From Salinarimonas sp046292825 (lineage in GTDB: Bacteria; Pseudomonadota; Alphaproteobacteria; Rhizobiales; Beijerinckiaceae): a DNA stretch of 64,000 nucleotides. This document shows, piece after piece, positions 26,517 to 35,467 of the stretch. The first letter of the stretch is position 1; each line of letters opens with the position of its first letter. The notes beneath the pieces are model-generated. The model made no database searches. It worked only from the letters and a program-made list of their open reading frames with translations, and was not told the origin of the DNA. The DNA lies in assembly GCF_046292825.1 (NCBI RefSeq), contig NZ_JBKBQG010000016.1:19483-83482 (forward strand). Direction: 5' to 3'. Made by a program: the position numbers and the translations under genes.

Positions 26517-27584
26517 ATGGCGCAGGAGGCGCTCACGATGCGCGGCGTGTCGGTCCGCCTCGGCGGGGCCGCGATCCTCGATCGCGTCGACCTCGAGGCC
26601 GCGCCCGGCACCTTCCTGTGCCTCGTCGGCCCCTCCGGCTGCGGGAAGACGACGCTCCTGCGCGCGATCGCCGGCTTCGCGCCGCTCGCCTCGGGCTCGA
26701 TCGCGATCGGAGGCCGCCGCCTCGACGACCTGCCGCCGGAGCGGCGCGGGACGGCGATGGTGTTCCAGTCCTACGCGCTGTGGCCGCACATGAGCGTCCA
26801 CGACAACATCGCCTATCCCTTGCGCCTGCGCGGCGTTCCGCGAGCGGCCCGCGCGCGGCGCGTCGACGAGATCCTCGCGCTCCTCGATCTCCCCGGTTTC
26901 GGGGAGCGGCGCGTCGACAGCCTCTCGGGCGGGCAGCGCCAGCGCGTGGCGCTCGGGCGCGCGCTCGCCGTCGATCCGCCGGTCCTCCTCCTCGACGAGC
27001 CGCTTTCCAATCTCGACGCCGCGATCCGCCGCAGCCTGCGGGCCGAGCTGCGCCGCCTGCAGAACAGGCTCGGAATCACGACCCTCATGGTCACGCACGA
27101 TCAGGAGGAGGCGCTCGCGCTCGCCGACGCGATCGCGGTGATGCGCGCCGGCCGGATCGTGCAGATCGCCGCGCCCGACGCGCTCTACCGCCGCCCCGCC
27201 GATATCGAGACGGCGCGCTTCCTCGGCATCGACAACGTCGTTGCCGCGCGCCCCGAGGACGGCGTCGCCGCCGCCCGCATCGGCTTTCGCAGCCGCGAGG
27301 CGCGCGTGACCGAGGCGGACGTGCCGGGCGCTCTGGTGCGCAGCGGCCGCGTCGCCGATTGCGCGTATGTCGGCGGCGCCTGGCACCTGGCGCTCGTCTG
27401 CGGCGACGAGACGATCGTCGCGGCGAGCGAGCGCCCCCACGAGATCGGCACGACGGCGCAGGCCGTGGTGCCGCGATCGGCCCTCGTTCCCTTCGGGCCG
27501 GACGAAAGGCTCCTCGCCTGCGCGATGCAGGCGCGGAGCGACGAGCCAATGCCGATCAGGCCACGAGAAGGATCCCTGCCATGA
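26517..27584 (+). CDS. ABC transporter ATPase (PotA/FbpC-like)
   Basis: The protein has 355 residues. Walker A is GPSGCGKTT, Q-loop MVFQSYALWPHMSV, signature LSGGQRQR, Walker B LLLDEP and switch MVTHDQEEA, all canonical. A TOBE-like C-terminal region follows. The ATG at 26517 fits the GAGGAGGCTTGG ribosome site; a TTG six codons earlier would lie inside the operator. The gene overlaps the solute-binding protein gene by four bases. With the two permeases below it makes a complete importer. Confidence 0.92.
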   Translation: MAQEALTMRGVSVRLGGAAILDRVDLEAAPGTFLCLVGPSGCGKTTLLRAIAGFAPLASGSIAIGGRRLDDLPPERRGTAMVFQSYALWPHMSVHDNIAYPLRLRGVPRAARARRVDEILALLDLPGFGERRVDSLSGGQRQRVALGRALAVDPPVLLLDEPLSNLDAAIRRSLRAELRRLQNRLGITTLMVTHDQEEALALADAIAVMRAGRIVQIAAPDALYRRPADIETARFLGIDNVVAARPEDGVAAARIGFRSREARVTEADVPGALVRSGRVADCAYVGGAWHLALVCGDETIVAASERPHEIGTTAQAVVPRSALVPFGPDERLLACAMQARSDEPMPIRPREGSLP

Positions 27585-28711
27585 CCCTCCCGCTCCTCCT
27601 GGCGGGCGCCGCGACGGCGCTCGCCCTCGCGCTGCCCGCCGAGGCCCAGACGCTGACGATCGCCACGGCCGGCGACGCCAACATGGTCGAGTATATCGAC
27701 GAGTTCCTGGCGCCGCGCTTCGAGGCGCTCCATCCCGGCGTCACCGTGCGCGCGCTCGGGACCGGCCCCGGCGACGGCGGCAGCCAGGCGATCTGGGAGC
27801 GTCTCGTCGCGCAGGCCGGCGCCGAGCGCGTCGACGTCGACGTCGCCGTCGTCCACCAGCGCATGGCCGGCCAGATGGTCCGCGAGGAGCTGCTGACCGC
27901 CTATCGCGACGCGATCGAGACCGGCGGCCTCGTCACCCGCGACACGGCCGAGGTGGCGCTCGGCGTCGACGTCGGCGGCTACGTCATGCCGATGTTCCAC
28001 AGCCAGATCGCGATCGCCTACAACCCCGATCTCGTGCCGCAGCCGCCGCAGACCTACGAGGAGCTCGCCGCCTGGGCCGAGGCCAATCCCGGCCTCTTCG
28101 GCTATAACGGCATCACCGGCGGCATGTCCGGCGTCGGCTTCGTGTTCGGCTGGCTCTACGCCTTCACGGAGGTGGCGGACGAGATCAAGAACGCGCCCCT
28201 CGGCGAGGAGGGCGTGCAGGCGATCACGCCCGCGCTGGAGAAGCTCGCCGCGTTCAACGGGCACGTGACGAAGACGCCGGGCAATGCCGGCACGCTCGAC
28301 GCGCTCAACCGCGGCGAGATCGCCATGGGCCCGGTCTGGATGGACATGTTCTACACCTGGGTGGCGGACGGGCGGCTCAACCCGGATCTGCGCCTCCTGG
28401 TGCTCGGCCCCGGCATGCCCGGCCAGCCGATGTACTACGTCGTGCCGAACGGCGCGCCCAACGAGGAGCTCGCCCGCGCCTTCGTCTCCTTCGCCACGAG
28501 CCCGGAGGTTCAGGCCGAGGGCATCGTGCGCCGCTTCAACTGGTTCCCCGGCATCGACCCTCAGCACGTCCGGCCGATCCTCTCGGACGACGAGTGGCAG
28601 CGCCTCTTCGCCGACGTCTCGCCCGAGATCCTCGCCGAGCGCGGCTGGTCGATGCCGCAGGCGGACAATTTCCGCCTGATCCTCGAGACCTACGAGCGCG
28701 TCGTCCGCTGA
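27581..28711 (+). CDS. ABC transporter substrate-binding protein
   Basis: The protein has 376 residues. A Sec-type signal peptide (MTLPLLLAGAATALALALPAEA) is cut near residue 22. The mature part (LTIATAGDANMVEYIDEFLAPRFEALHPG, IAIAYNPDLVPQPPQTYEELAAW, GEIAMGPVWMDMFYTW) belongs to extracellular solute-binding family 1, closest in appearance to the putrescine, thiamine and iron-type binders that pair with PotA-like ATPases. The ligand cannot be read. It is translationally coupled to the ATPase. Confidence 0.88.
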   Translation: MTLPLLLAGAATALALALPAEAQTLTIATAGDANMVEYIDEFLAPRFEALHPGVTVRALGTGPGDGGSQAIWERLVAQAGAERVDVDVAVVHQRMAGQMVREELLTAYRDAIETGGLVTRDTAEVALGVDVGGYVMPMFHSQIAIAYNPDLVPQPPQTYEELAAWAEANPGLFGYNGITGGMSGVGFVFGWLYAFTEVADEIKNAPLGEEGVQAITPALEKLAAFNGHVTKTPGNAGTLDALNRGEIAMGPVWMDMFYTWVADGRLNPDLRLLVLGPGMPGQPMYYVVPNGAPNEELARAFVSFATSPEVQAEGIVRRFNWFPGIDPQHVRPILSDDEWQRLFADVSPEILAERGWSMPQADNFRLILETYERVVR

Positions 28712-28745
28712 GCGGCGCCGAGGGGCGGAGGGCGCGGCCTTGCGC

Positions 28746-29618
28746 ATGAGCGACACCGAGGATGCGAAACGCCACGGGGCGGGCGCGGGGCAGGCCCCGC
28801 GCCTCCTCGCGCTCGCCCTCGTCGCGCCGGCGCTCGCCGCGATCCTCTTCCTCTACGCCTATCCGCTGGCACGCTCCCTCGTCGGCGCCTTCGCCGACGA
28901 GGCGGGCGGCGTCACGCTCGCCCATGTCGAGACGGCGCTCGTCCTCTACGGCCGCGACGTCGCCTTCTCGATCGGCGTCGCCGCGGCCTCGCTCGCGCTC
29001 GTCGCGATCGCCTCGATCGCGATCGCGGGCTATCTGACGCTCGGGGCGACGCCCTGGGCGGTGGCGGCTCTGCGCTTCCTCTATCGCTGGCCGCTCTTCA
29101 TCCCCTTCGTCGTGGCCGGACAGACCGCGCGCTCGTTTCTCGGCCGCAACGGCCTCCTCAATTCGGGTCTCGTCGAGATCGGCCTGATCGACGCCGCGAG
29201 CGCGCAGAGCCTGCTCGATTGGCGCGGGCTCGTCCTCGCCTTCGCCTGGAAGCAGATCCCCTTCGTGGCGCTGCTGCTCGCCGGCGCGATGGCCTCGCTC
29301 GATCGCGCCCAGGTGGAGGCCGCGCGCAATTGCGGCGCCTCGCGGCTGCGCTGTCTCGTCGAGATCGTGCTGCCGCAGGTCGGGCCGACCCTCGCGGTCG
29401 GCCTGATCCTCTCGCTCGTGACGATCTTCTCGGTGCTCTCCGTGCCGATGATGCTGATCGCCGGCAATCCGACCATGATGACCGCGATGATGGCGCACCG
29501 CGTCACCTATTTCGGCGATTACGCGGTGGCGAACGCGCTCGGGCTCGTCTCCTATCTCGTCACCAGCGTCGCGGCCGTCGTCTATCTGCGCACCGTGCTC
29601 GCGGAGCGGACGCGATGA
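28746..29618 (+). CDS. ABC transporter permease (PotB-like)
   Basis: The protein has 290 residues and about six helices. The EAA loop is QVEAARNCGASRLRCLVEIVLPQ. I call the ATG at 28746; a TTG two codons earlier has better spacing to the GGAGG site and may be the true start. It overlaps the second permease by four bases. Confidence 0.87.
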   Translation: MSDTEDAKRHGAGAGQAPRLLALALVAPALAAILFLYAYPLARSLVGAFADEAGGVTLAHVETALVLYGRDVAFSIGVAAASLALVAIASIAIAGYLTLGATPWAVAALRFLYRWPLFIPFVVAGQTARSFLGRNGLLNSGLVEIGLIDAASAQSLLDWRGLVLAFAWKQIPFVALLLAGAMASLDRAQVEAARNCGASRLRCLVEIVLPQVGPTLAVGLILSLVTIFSVLSVPMMLIAGNPTMMTAMMAHRVTYFGDYAVANALGLVSYLVTSVAAVVYLRTVLAERTR

Positions 29619-30433
29619 GCCGCGCCCTCTCCGCCGTCGGCCGACATCTCGTCTGCGGGATCGCGATCGGCGCCGTCGCCTTCGTGATCTTCGGGCCGCT
29701 CCTCAACCTCGTGCTCTGGGCCTTCGCCGAGCGCTGGTTCTACCCCGCGCGGCTGCCGACGGAATACGGCTTCGCCTTCTGGGAGCGCGTGTTCCGCCCG
29801 CGCGGCGGGGCCTGGACCTCGCTGTCGAATTCGCTCCTGATCGCGCTCGCGACGGTCGGCGTCTCGATGGCGCTCGCGGTGCCGGCGGGCTACGCGCTCG
29901 CGCGCCTCGCTCTGCCCGCGCGCAGCCTGATCATGCTCGCCTTCCTCCTGCCGCAGGCCTTCCCGAGCCTGCCGATCTTCATCAACATCGCGGCGATGTT
30001 CTTCGGGCTCGGGCTCAACGGGACCTTCCTCGGCGTCGTCCTCGTGCACAGCCTCACCGGCCTCGTCTACGCGGTGTGGATCGCGAGCGCCTCCTTCGCG
30101 GCGGTCGACCGCTCGCTCGAGGAGGCCGCGCGCAATTGCGGGGCGGGGCGCCTGCGGACGTTCTGCGACGTGACGCTGCCCCAGGCGGCGCCGGGTCTGA
30201 TGGCGGCGGCGATCTTCGTCTTCCTCGACAGCATCGACGAGTTCACCGGCACGCTCTTCGTCGGCGCGCCGGACATCGTCACCCTGCCGCTCCTGATGTT
30301 CAACGCCTCGATCGGCGGCAATTTCCAGATCGCCGCGATCACGGCGCTCCTCCTGCTCGTGCCGTCCTTAAGCTTCATGCTCGTGATCGAGCGCTTCCTG
30401 CGCGCCGACGTGCTCGCGCGGATCGGCCGCTGA
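29615..30433 (+). CDS. ABC transporter permease (PotC-like)
   Basis: The protein has 272 residues and about six helices; the EAA loop is SLEEAARNCGAGRLRTFCDVTLPQ. The EAA loops of both permeases share the unusual AARNCGA core, as expected for paired subunits that duplicated. It is the last gene of the LacI-linked operon. There is no clear terminator before the next gene, which has its own probable promoter region. Confidence 0.88.
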   Translation: MSRALSAVGRHLVCGIAIGAVAFVIFGPLLNLVLWAFAERWFYPARLPTEYGFAFWERVFRPRGGAWTSLSNSLLIALATVGVSMALAVPAGYALARLALPARSLIMLAFLLPQAFPSLPIFINIAAMFFGLGLNGTFLGVVLVHSLTGLVYAVWIASASFAAVDRSLEEAARNCGAGRLRTFCDVTLPQAAPGLMAAAIFVFLDSIDEFTGTLFVGAPDIVTLPLLMFNASIGGNFQIAAITALLLLVPSLSFMLVIERFLRADVLARIGR

Positions 30434-30519
30434 GGCCCTGCCCGGATTCCCGCGCGACGCGCGTCGATCGTCGCCGCGGCACGAGCCCGACCGAAACGGC
30501 GCTTGCCCAATTTACTTGT

Positions 30520-30534
30520 TTGCTGTACCAGCAA
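30520..30534. promoter_or_regulatory. Palindromic operator candidate upstream of a quinone-oxidoreductase-like gene
   Basis: TTGCTGTACCAGCAA has 7-base arms with one mismatch around a central A, inside a larger ACTTG...CAAGT frame (30514-30536). It lies 23 bases upstream of the start codon. Sites of this length are typical for TetR- or MarR-type repressors that often control such reductases. No regulator gene is adjacent. Confidence 0.45.
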
Positions 30535-30557
30535 GTGAGCATGAATGGAGGTCGGAC

Positions 30558-31496
30558 ATGAAAGCGATCCTCGTGAAGGAGTTCGGGCCCCCCGACGGAT
30601 TGGCTCTCGTCGATCTCCCCGCCCCCGTCGCCGGGGACGGCCAAGTGGTCGTCGCGGTCGAGGCGATCGGCGTCGGATTGGTCGACGTCCTCGCCAGACG
30701 GGGACATCTGGGAGCTGCCGCGCCGGGATTCGCTCCGGGGGTCGAGGTGGCGGGCCGCGTCGAAACGGTCGGCACGGGCGTCGATCCGGCGCTGATCGGA
30801 AAGAGGGTGTTCGCTCTCGGGCGCGGCGGCTATGCCGAGCAATTCGTCGCGGATCGCGACGGGGTGTTCCCGCTGCCCGAGACCGTATCCGCCGAAGCGG
30901 CCATGGCTCTGGGGGTGAATGCGCTCGTCGCCCGTCTCAGCATCGAACGCGCGCGGCTCGCTGCGGGAGAACGCGTCCTCGTCCGGGGGGCGAGCGGGGG
31001 CATCGGGGCCGTCGCGGCGCAGATGGCGGCTTCCTCCGGCGCGATCGTCACGGCGACGACGCGGGCCGAGGCGGCCGAACAGGTCCGTGGGATGGGCGTG
31101 CAGGAGGTGATCCGCCGAGATCTCGATCCGGAGCCCGAGGGTCCGTTCGACGTCGTCATCGATCCGGTCGCCGGAGACGGCATGCTCGCGCTGATCGGAA
31201 CGCTCGCGCGCAACGGCCGCTACGTCGTCAATGGCGCCGCGGCTGGGTTTCCACCCGCGGGCATCGACCAGGCGATGCTGCAGAACTTCTCGAAATCGCT
31301 CACCTATTCGATGGTCAGCCTCGATTCGGTCGCCAAGACGGAGTTGGCGCGCGTGGCGGCGGCGGTCTTTGCCGAGGCGGCTCGCGGCGCGCTTCGGCCG
31401 ATCGTCGCTGAGGTCCTGCCGCTTCGCGATGCGGCCCGCGCGCACCGGATGCTCGAGACCGGCAAGAGGTTCGGAAAGATCGTGCTCCAGCCGTAA
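30558..31496 (+). CDS. NADPH:quinone oxidoreductase-like, zinc-independent MDR protein
   Basis: The protein has 312 residues, medium-chain dehydrogenase/reductase superfamily. It has a GroES-like N-terminal domain (MKAILVKEFGPPDGLALVDLP) and a Rossmann domain with VRGASGGIGAVAAQMAASSGA, the AxxGxxG motif of quinone reductases. The Cys and His ligands of zinc alcohol dehydrogenases are missing. The start at 30558 follows GGAGGTCGGAC. It stands alone with a palindromic operator candidate, so it is probably induced by reactive quinones or enones. Confidence 0.85.
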   Translation: MKAILVKEFGPPDGLALVDLPAPVAGDGQVVVAVEAIGVGLVDVLARRGHLGAAAPGFAPGVEVAGRVETVGTGVDPALIGKRVFALGRGGYAEQFVADRDGVFPLPETVSAEAAMALGVNALVARLSIERARLAAGERVLVRGASGGIGAVAAQMAASSGAIVTATTRAEAAEQVRGMGVQEVIRRDLDPEPEGPFDVVIDPVAGDGMLALIGTLARNGRYVVNGAAAGFPPAGIDQAMLQNFSKSLTYSMVSLDSVAKTELARVAAAVFAEAARGALRPIVAEVLPLRDAARAHRMLETGKRFGKIVLQP

Positions 31497-31638
31497 GGCG
31501 GCCCCGTCCGGACGAGGGACGGGAGAGGCCGACGAGAGCCTGCGCCTCGGCGTCGGGCTGCTCTCGCGAGAGGACGCGCGCGGTCTCGTCTCGCCCGTCG
31601 CGGATGCCGCCATCCGCGACGGGCGAGCGAAATTTCGA

Positions 31639-31687
31639 TTGCCACGCTCGCCTGCTTGCCTCAATATCAATATCGATAATGATATTG
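31639..31687 (+). promoter_or_regulatory. Promoter and 26-bp palindromic operator of the GntR-type gene
   Basis: TTGCCA (31639-31644), a 17-base spacer and CAATAT (31662-31667) form a promoter. A palindrome of 13-base arms with one mismatch, CAATATCAATATC and GATAATGATATTG (31662-31687), starts exactly at the -10 box and ends 11 bases before the start codon. Its AT-rich content stands out in this GC-rich region. It is the expected autorepression site of the GntR regulator. Confidence 0.6.
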
Positions 31688-31698
31688 GGACCTGGTCC

Positions 31699-32331
31699 AT
31701 GCGTCCACGGGAAGCCATCTACGCGACGGTGAAGCGCCGCATCATCCTCAACGAGCTGCGGCCCGGCGTCCTGCTGACGGAGCTCGGGCTCGCCAGCGAG
31801 CTCGGATGCAGCCAGGGACCGGTGCGCGAGGCGCTGCTGCGCTTGCAGGAGGACGGCCTCGTGCTGCGCGGAGGCCATCGCGGCACCGTGGTCACGCCCC
31901 TCGACGCGGAAGAGGCGGAGGAGATCCTCGCTCTGCGCCGGCGGATCGAGACGCGAGCGGCACCCCGCGCCGCGCACGCGGTCGACCGCGCCGCTTTGGA
32001 GCGCCTGTCCGACCTGATGTCGCGGATGATGGACGCGGCCCGCGCAGGCGACGAGTACGCGCTCATCGAGCTCGACACGCAATTCCATCTCGAGATCTTC
32101 CGTCTCGCCGGGCTGCGCGCGCTGGAGCAGATCCTCGTGCGCTGCATCCTCCACTCGCATCGCCAGAAGCTCTGGGAGCCGCGCCATCGGCGGCCTCTCG
32201 TCGAGACCGCGGCGCGTCACGACGTGCTCCTCGAGCGCCTCGCCGCACGCGACGCGGACGGGCTCGCCGCCGCGCTCGGGACCCACATCGACACGATCGT
32301 CGATGTGGAGGCGACGAGGGCGGCCTCGTGA
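31699..32331 (+). CDS. GntR-family regulator, FadR/FCD subgroup
   Basis: The protein has 210 residues. The winged helix-turn-helix is at about 8-70 (LRPGVLLTELGLASELGCSQGPVREALLRLQEDGLV). The FCD effector domain follows, with metal-site residues in DTQFHLEIFRLAG, ILHSHRQ and TAARHDVLLERL. FCD regulators usually sense organic acids or sugar acids. It heads an eight-gene run in which nearly all genes overlap by four bases, so it is probably the autoregulated repressor of the sugar cluster to 39249. Confidence 0.88.
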   Translation: MRPREAIYATVKRRIILNELRPGVLLTELGLASELGCSQGPVREALLRLQEDGLVLRGGHRGTVVTPLDAEEAEEILALRRRIETRAAPRAAHAVDRAALERLSDLMSRMMDAARAGDEYALIELDTQFHLEIFRLAGLRALEQILVRCILHSHRQKLWEPRHRRPLVETAARHDVLLERLAARDADGLAAALGTHIDTIVDVEATRAAS

Positions 32332-33284
32332 CGCCGTTCGTCGATCCTCACATGCGCCCCTTGCTGGAGGCGCTGCGCGCGGCCCCGAGCCTCGATTACG
32401 CGCGGATGCCGATAGCCGAGGCGCGGCGCGCGTTCGAGAGCGGCGCGGCGCCCTGGCGCGAGGGCCTCCCCGCGGTCGCCACGCGCGACCTCGCCGTCCC
32501 GAGTCCCGGCGGAGGAATGCGCGCGCGCCTGTTCCTGCCGAGCCGGGAGCGCCTGCCGCTGATCGTCTTCGTTCACGGCGGAGGTTGGTCCTTCGGGTCG
32601 GTGGACACGCACGAGAACGAGATGCGGCGGCTCGCGATCGCGGCGCAGGCGGCGGTGCTCGGCATCGATTATCGGCTCGCGCCCGAGCACCCCTTCCCGG
32701 CCGGCCTCGAGGATACGCGCGCCGCGATCGCGTTTGCGCGCGCCGGCGGGCTCGGGAGCGCGATCGACGCGCGACACATCGCGCTCGCGGGCGATTCCGC
32801 CGGCGCCAATCTGGCGCTTTCCGCGATGATCGAGGCTCGCGATCGTGGCGAGCCTTCGGTCGCCGCGGGCGCGCTCTTCTACGGCTGCTACGCGCCCGAC
32901 TTCGACACGCCGAGCCACGCCGCCTTCGGTGGCGGCGCGTTCGGGCTCTCGAGCGACCGCATGCGCTGGTATTGGAGAAACTTCCTCGGCAGCGCGGGCG
33001 AGGATACGCGCACGCTCGCGGCGCCGCTGCGCGCCGACCTCGCGGGCTTGCCGCCGCTCCACCTCGTCGCGGCCGGCCTCGATCCCCTGCTCGACGACAC
33101 GCTGACCCTCTCCCGCCTGCTCGCCTATTCGGGCGTCCCTCACCGCTGCGACGTGGTGCCGGGCGTCGTCCACGGGTTCCTCCGCATGGCGCGGGAACTG
33201 CCGGCCGCCGAGGACGCCATCCGCGCGGCCGGAGACGTCTTGTCCAATCGATTGAAAAAACAACTGGAGGAGGAAACACGATGA
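32328..33284 (+). CDS. Alpha/beta hydrolase, hormone-sensitive-lipase (esterase) family
   Basis: The protein has 318 residues and a GTG start overlapping the regulator stop. It has the oxyanion-hole motif FVHGGGWSFG, the nucleophile Ser in GDSAGANLALS, the Asp in GLDPLLDD and the His in VVHGFLRM, a full HSL triad. There is no signal peptide, so the substrate is intracellular. Inside a sugar uptake operon it probably removes acyl groups from, or opens a lactone of, the imported carbohydrate. The end of the gene contains the ribosome site GGAGGAGG for the next gene. Confidence 0.85.
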   Translation: MTPFVDPHMRPLLEALRAAPSLDYARMPIAEARRAFESGAAPWREGLPAVATRDLAVPSPGGGMRARLFLPSRERLPLIVFVHGGGWSFGSVDTHENEMRRLAIAAQAAVLGIDYRLAPEHPFPAGLEDTRAAIAFARAGGLGSAIDARHIALAGDSAGANLALSAMIEARDRGEPSVAAGALFYGCYAPDFDTPSHAAFGGGAFGLSSDRMRWYWRNFLGSAGEDTRTLAAPLRADLAGLPPLHLVAAGLDPLLDDTLTLSRLLAYSGVPHRCDVVPGVVHGFLRMARELPAAEDAIRAAGDVLSNRLKKQLEEETR

Positions 33285-34498
33285 GGCGCAGAACCTTCAT
33301 CAAGCTCGCCGGCGCCACCGCGCTCACCGGCGCGCTCGCGGCACCCGCCATCGCGCGGCCGACGCCGGTGCGCTGGTGGTACCATTTCGACAATCCCCAG
33401 AACACGCCCGACGCGCTGATCGCCAAGTTCGAGGCCGAGAACCCCGACATCCGGATCGAGGCCGAGAGCATCCCCTGGGGCGGCGGAAACGACTATTACA
33501 CGCGGCTCTTCGCAGCCATCGTCGCGGGCGGAGCGCCGGATTGCGCGATGGTGAAGCTCAACAACCAGGCTCAGCTCGTCGAGATGGAGGCGCTCGAGCC
33601 GATCGACGATCTCGTCGGCGCCTGGGACGGGCGCGCAGACATCTCGGAGGACATCTGGAACGTCAATCGCGGCACGGATGGGCGGCAATACTTCGTGCCG
33701 CTGCAATACGTGGTGCTGTATCTCTACTATCGCCCGGATCTGTTCGCGGCTGCCGGGCTCGCTCCGCCGGCGGATTTCGAATCCTTCCTCGCCGCCGCCA
33801 AGGCGCTCACGCAGGGCGACGTCTATGGCTTCGGCATGCGGGGAGCCGGAGGCGGGCACGACAATTGGGGCCCCTTCGTGCTCGGCAACGGCGCGAGCTT
33901 CGAGAAGGGCGGCATGGTCAACGAGGAGGCGCTCGCCGCGAACCGCTGGTATGTCAGGCTCGCGACCGAGCACAAGGTGGTGCCGCCCTCCGCCGCGACG
34001 GACGGCTTCCGCCAGATCGTCGACAACTTCAAGTCCGGGCGCGCGGCGATGGCGATCCATCACGTCGGCTCGTCGAACGAGATGGTCTCGGCGCTCGGCG
34101 AGAACGTCTCGGCGGTTCCCGTCCCCCGCCGGCCGGACGGCTCCGGGTGGACGCTGTTCGGCGACGAGTCGAACGCCGTCTTCGCCTCCGCCGCCGAGAG
34201 GGAGGCCGCCTTCCGCTGGATCGCGTTCCTCTCGACCGGTGAGAACAACGTCGAGTTCAACAAGCTGACCGGCCAGCTCCCGGTGACGACCTCCGGCGCT
34301 GAGGGCTGGACGCTGCACGAGAAGCGCTTCGTGGAGGCGAGCGCGGCCTCCCTGCCTCTCGCCGCGGTGCCGCCGGATTCGCCCAAGACCGCGGACTTCG
34401 TGCGCACCGTCTGGCCGACCACCATGCAGCAGGCTCTGCTCGGCCAGATCTCGCCCGACGACATGATGCGCGCCATCGAGGCGCATTTCCACGGCTGA
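33281..34498 (+). CDS. ABC transporter sugar-binding protein (UgpB/family 1)
   Basis: The protein has 405 residues. The N-terminus MRRRTFIKLAGATALTGALAAPAIA resembles a twin-arginine signal. The mature sequence (RWWYHFDNPQNTPDALIAKFEAENPDIRIEAESI, KSGRAAMAIHHVGSSNEMV) is an extracellular solute-binding family 1 protein of CUT1 importers. It overlaps the esterase stop by four bases. The ligand is probably a sugar or sugar derivative, judged by the isomerase and dehydrogenase genes that follow. Confidence 0.9.
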   Translation: MRRRTFIKLAGATALTGALAAPAIARPTPVRWWYHFDNPQNTPDALIAKFEAENPDIRIEAESIPWGGGNDYYTRLFAAIVAGGAPDCAMVKLNNQAQLVEMEALEPIDDLVGAWDGRADISEDIWNVNRGTDGRQYFVPLQYVVLYLYYRPDLFAAAGLAPPADFESFLAAAKALTQGDVYGFGMRGAGGGHDNWGPFVLGNGASFEKGGMVNEEALAANRWYVRLATEHKVVPPSAATDGFRQIVDNFKSGRAAMAIHHVGSSNEMVSALGENVSAVPVPRRPDGSGWTLFGDESNAVFASAAEREAAFRWIAFLSTGENNVEFNKLTGQLPVTTSGAEGWTLHEKRFVEASAASLPLAAVPPDSPKTADFVRTVWPTTMQQALLGQISPDDMMRAIEAHFHG

Positions 34499-34567
34499 GC
34501 CGGGCGACGGGGCCGCCCCGCCGGCCCCGTCCTCACCGCCGCTTCCGTACCACGCGAGGTCAATGCC

Positions 34568-35467
34568 GTGATGCCCATCGGCACGCGGGCGCGCAGCCGC
34601 GCGACGCTCACCCCCTATCTCTTCCTGGCGCCCGCCCTCCTCGTGACGGCGGCGGTCATCCTGTTCCCGGTGGTGCAGACGGCCTGGATGAGCCTGCACG
34701 ACTACGTCCTCTTCAGACCGCGCAACATCCCCTTCGTCGGTCTGGGCAATTTCGCGCGCGCGCTCGCCGATCCGGTCTTCTGGCTCTCCCTGTGGAACTC
34801 GGCGCTCTGGATCGGTCTCGCGGTCGGCTTCCAGTTCGCTCTCGGTCTCGGCACGGCGCTGCTGCTCAACCAGAGCTTCTGGTGGCGCAGTGCGGCGCGG
34901 GCTCTGATCGTCGTGCCCTGGGCGCTGCCGAGCGTCATCATCGGCCTGATGTGGACCTGGATGTACGACTTCAATCTCGGCGTGATCAACGACGTGCTCC
35001 TGCGCATCGGAGCGATCGACGCGCCCGTCGCGTGGCTCGCGCGGCTCGACACGTCCTTGTATTCCGTCGTGCTCGCGCTCGTCTGGCAGGGCTTTCCCTT
35101 CTTCGCGGTCGTGATCCTCGCCGGGCTGCAGACGGTGCCTCAGGAGCTCTACGAGGCGGCCGAGATCGACGGTGCGACCTCTCTCCAGAAGCTGCGCTTC
35201 GTCACCCTCCCCTCGATCGCCGAGGTGATCGCCACCGCGCTGCTCCTGCGCACCATCTGGGTCGCGAATTCGCTGGACGTGATCCTCGTGATGACCGGCG
35301 GCGGGCCCGGTTACGCCACCCACACCCTGCCGCTCTACGCGTTTCTCAAGGCCTATTCCGCCATGGAATTCGGCTACGGGGCGGCGCTCGCGCTGATCCT
35401 GACCGGCCTCCTGCTCTTCGTGGTCTACGCCTATGTGCGCCGCGCGGCCAAGGACCTGAGCCGATGA
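34568..35467 (+). CDS. Sugar ABC transporter permease (MalF/UgpA-like)
   Basis: The protein has 299 residues and six helices (LTPYLFLAPALLVTAAVILFPVVQTAWMSL). The EAA loop is VPQELYEAAEIDGATSLQKLRFVTLP, a textbook CUT1 sequence. The start is GTG at 34568 or ATG at 34571; I prefer the first because of spacing to GAGG. It overlaps the next permease by four bases. Confidence 0.9.
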   Translation: MMPIGTRARSRATLTPYLFLAPALLVTAAVILFPVVQTAWMSLHDYVLFRPRNIPFVGLGNFARALADPVFWLSLWNSALWIGLAVGFQFALGLGTALLLNQSFWWRSAARALIVVPWALPSVIIGLMWTWMYDFNLGVINDVLLRIGAIDAPVAWLARLDTSLYSVVLALVWQGFPFFAVVILAGLQTVPQELYEAAEIDGATSLQKLRFVTLPSIAEVIATALLLRTIWVANSLDVILVMTGGGPGYATHTLPLYAFLKAYSAMEFGYGAALALILTGLLLFVVYAYVRRAAKDLSR

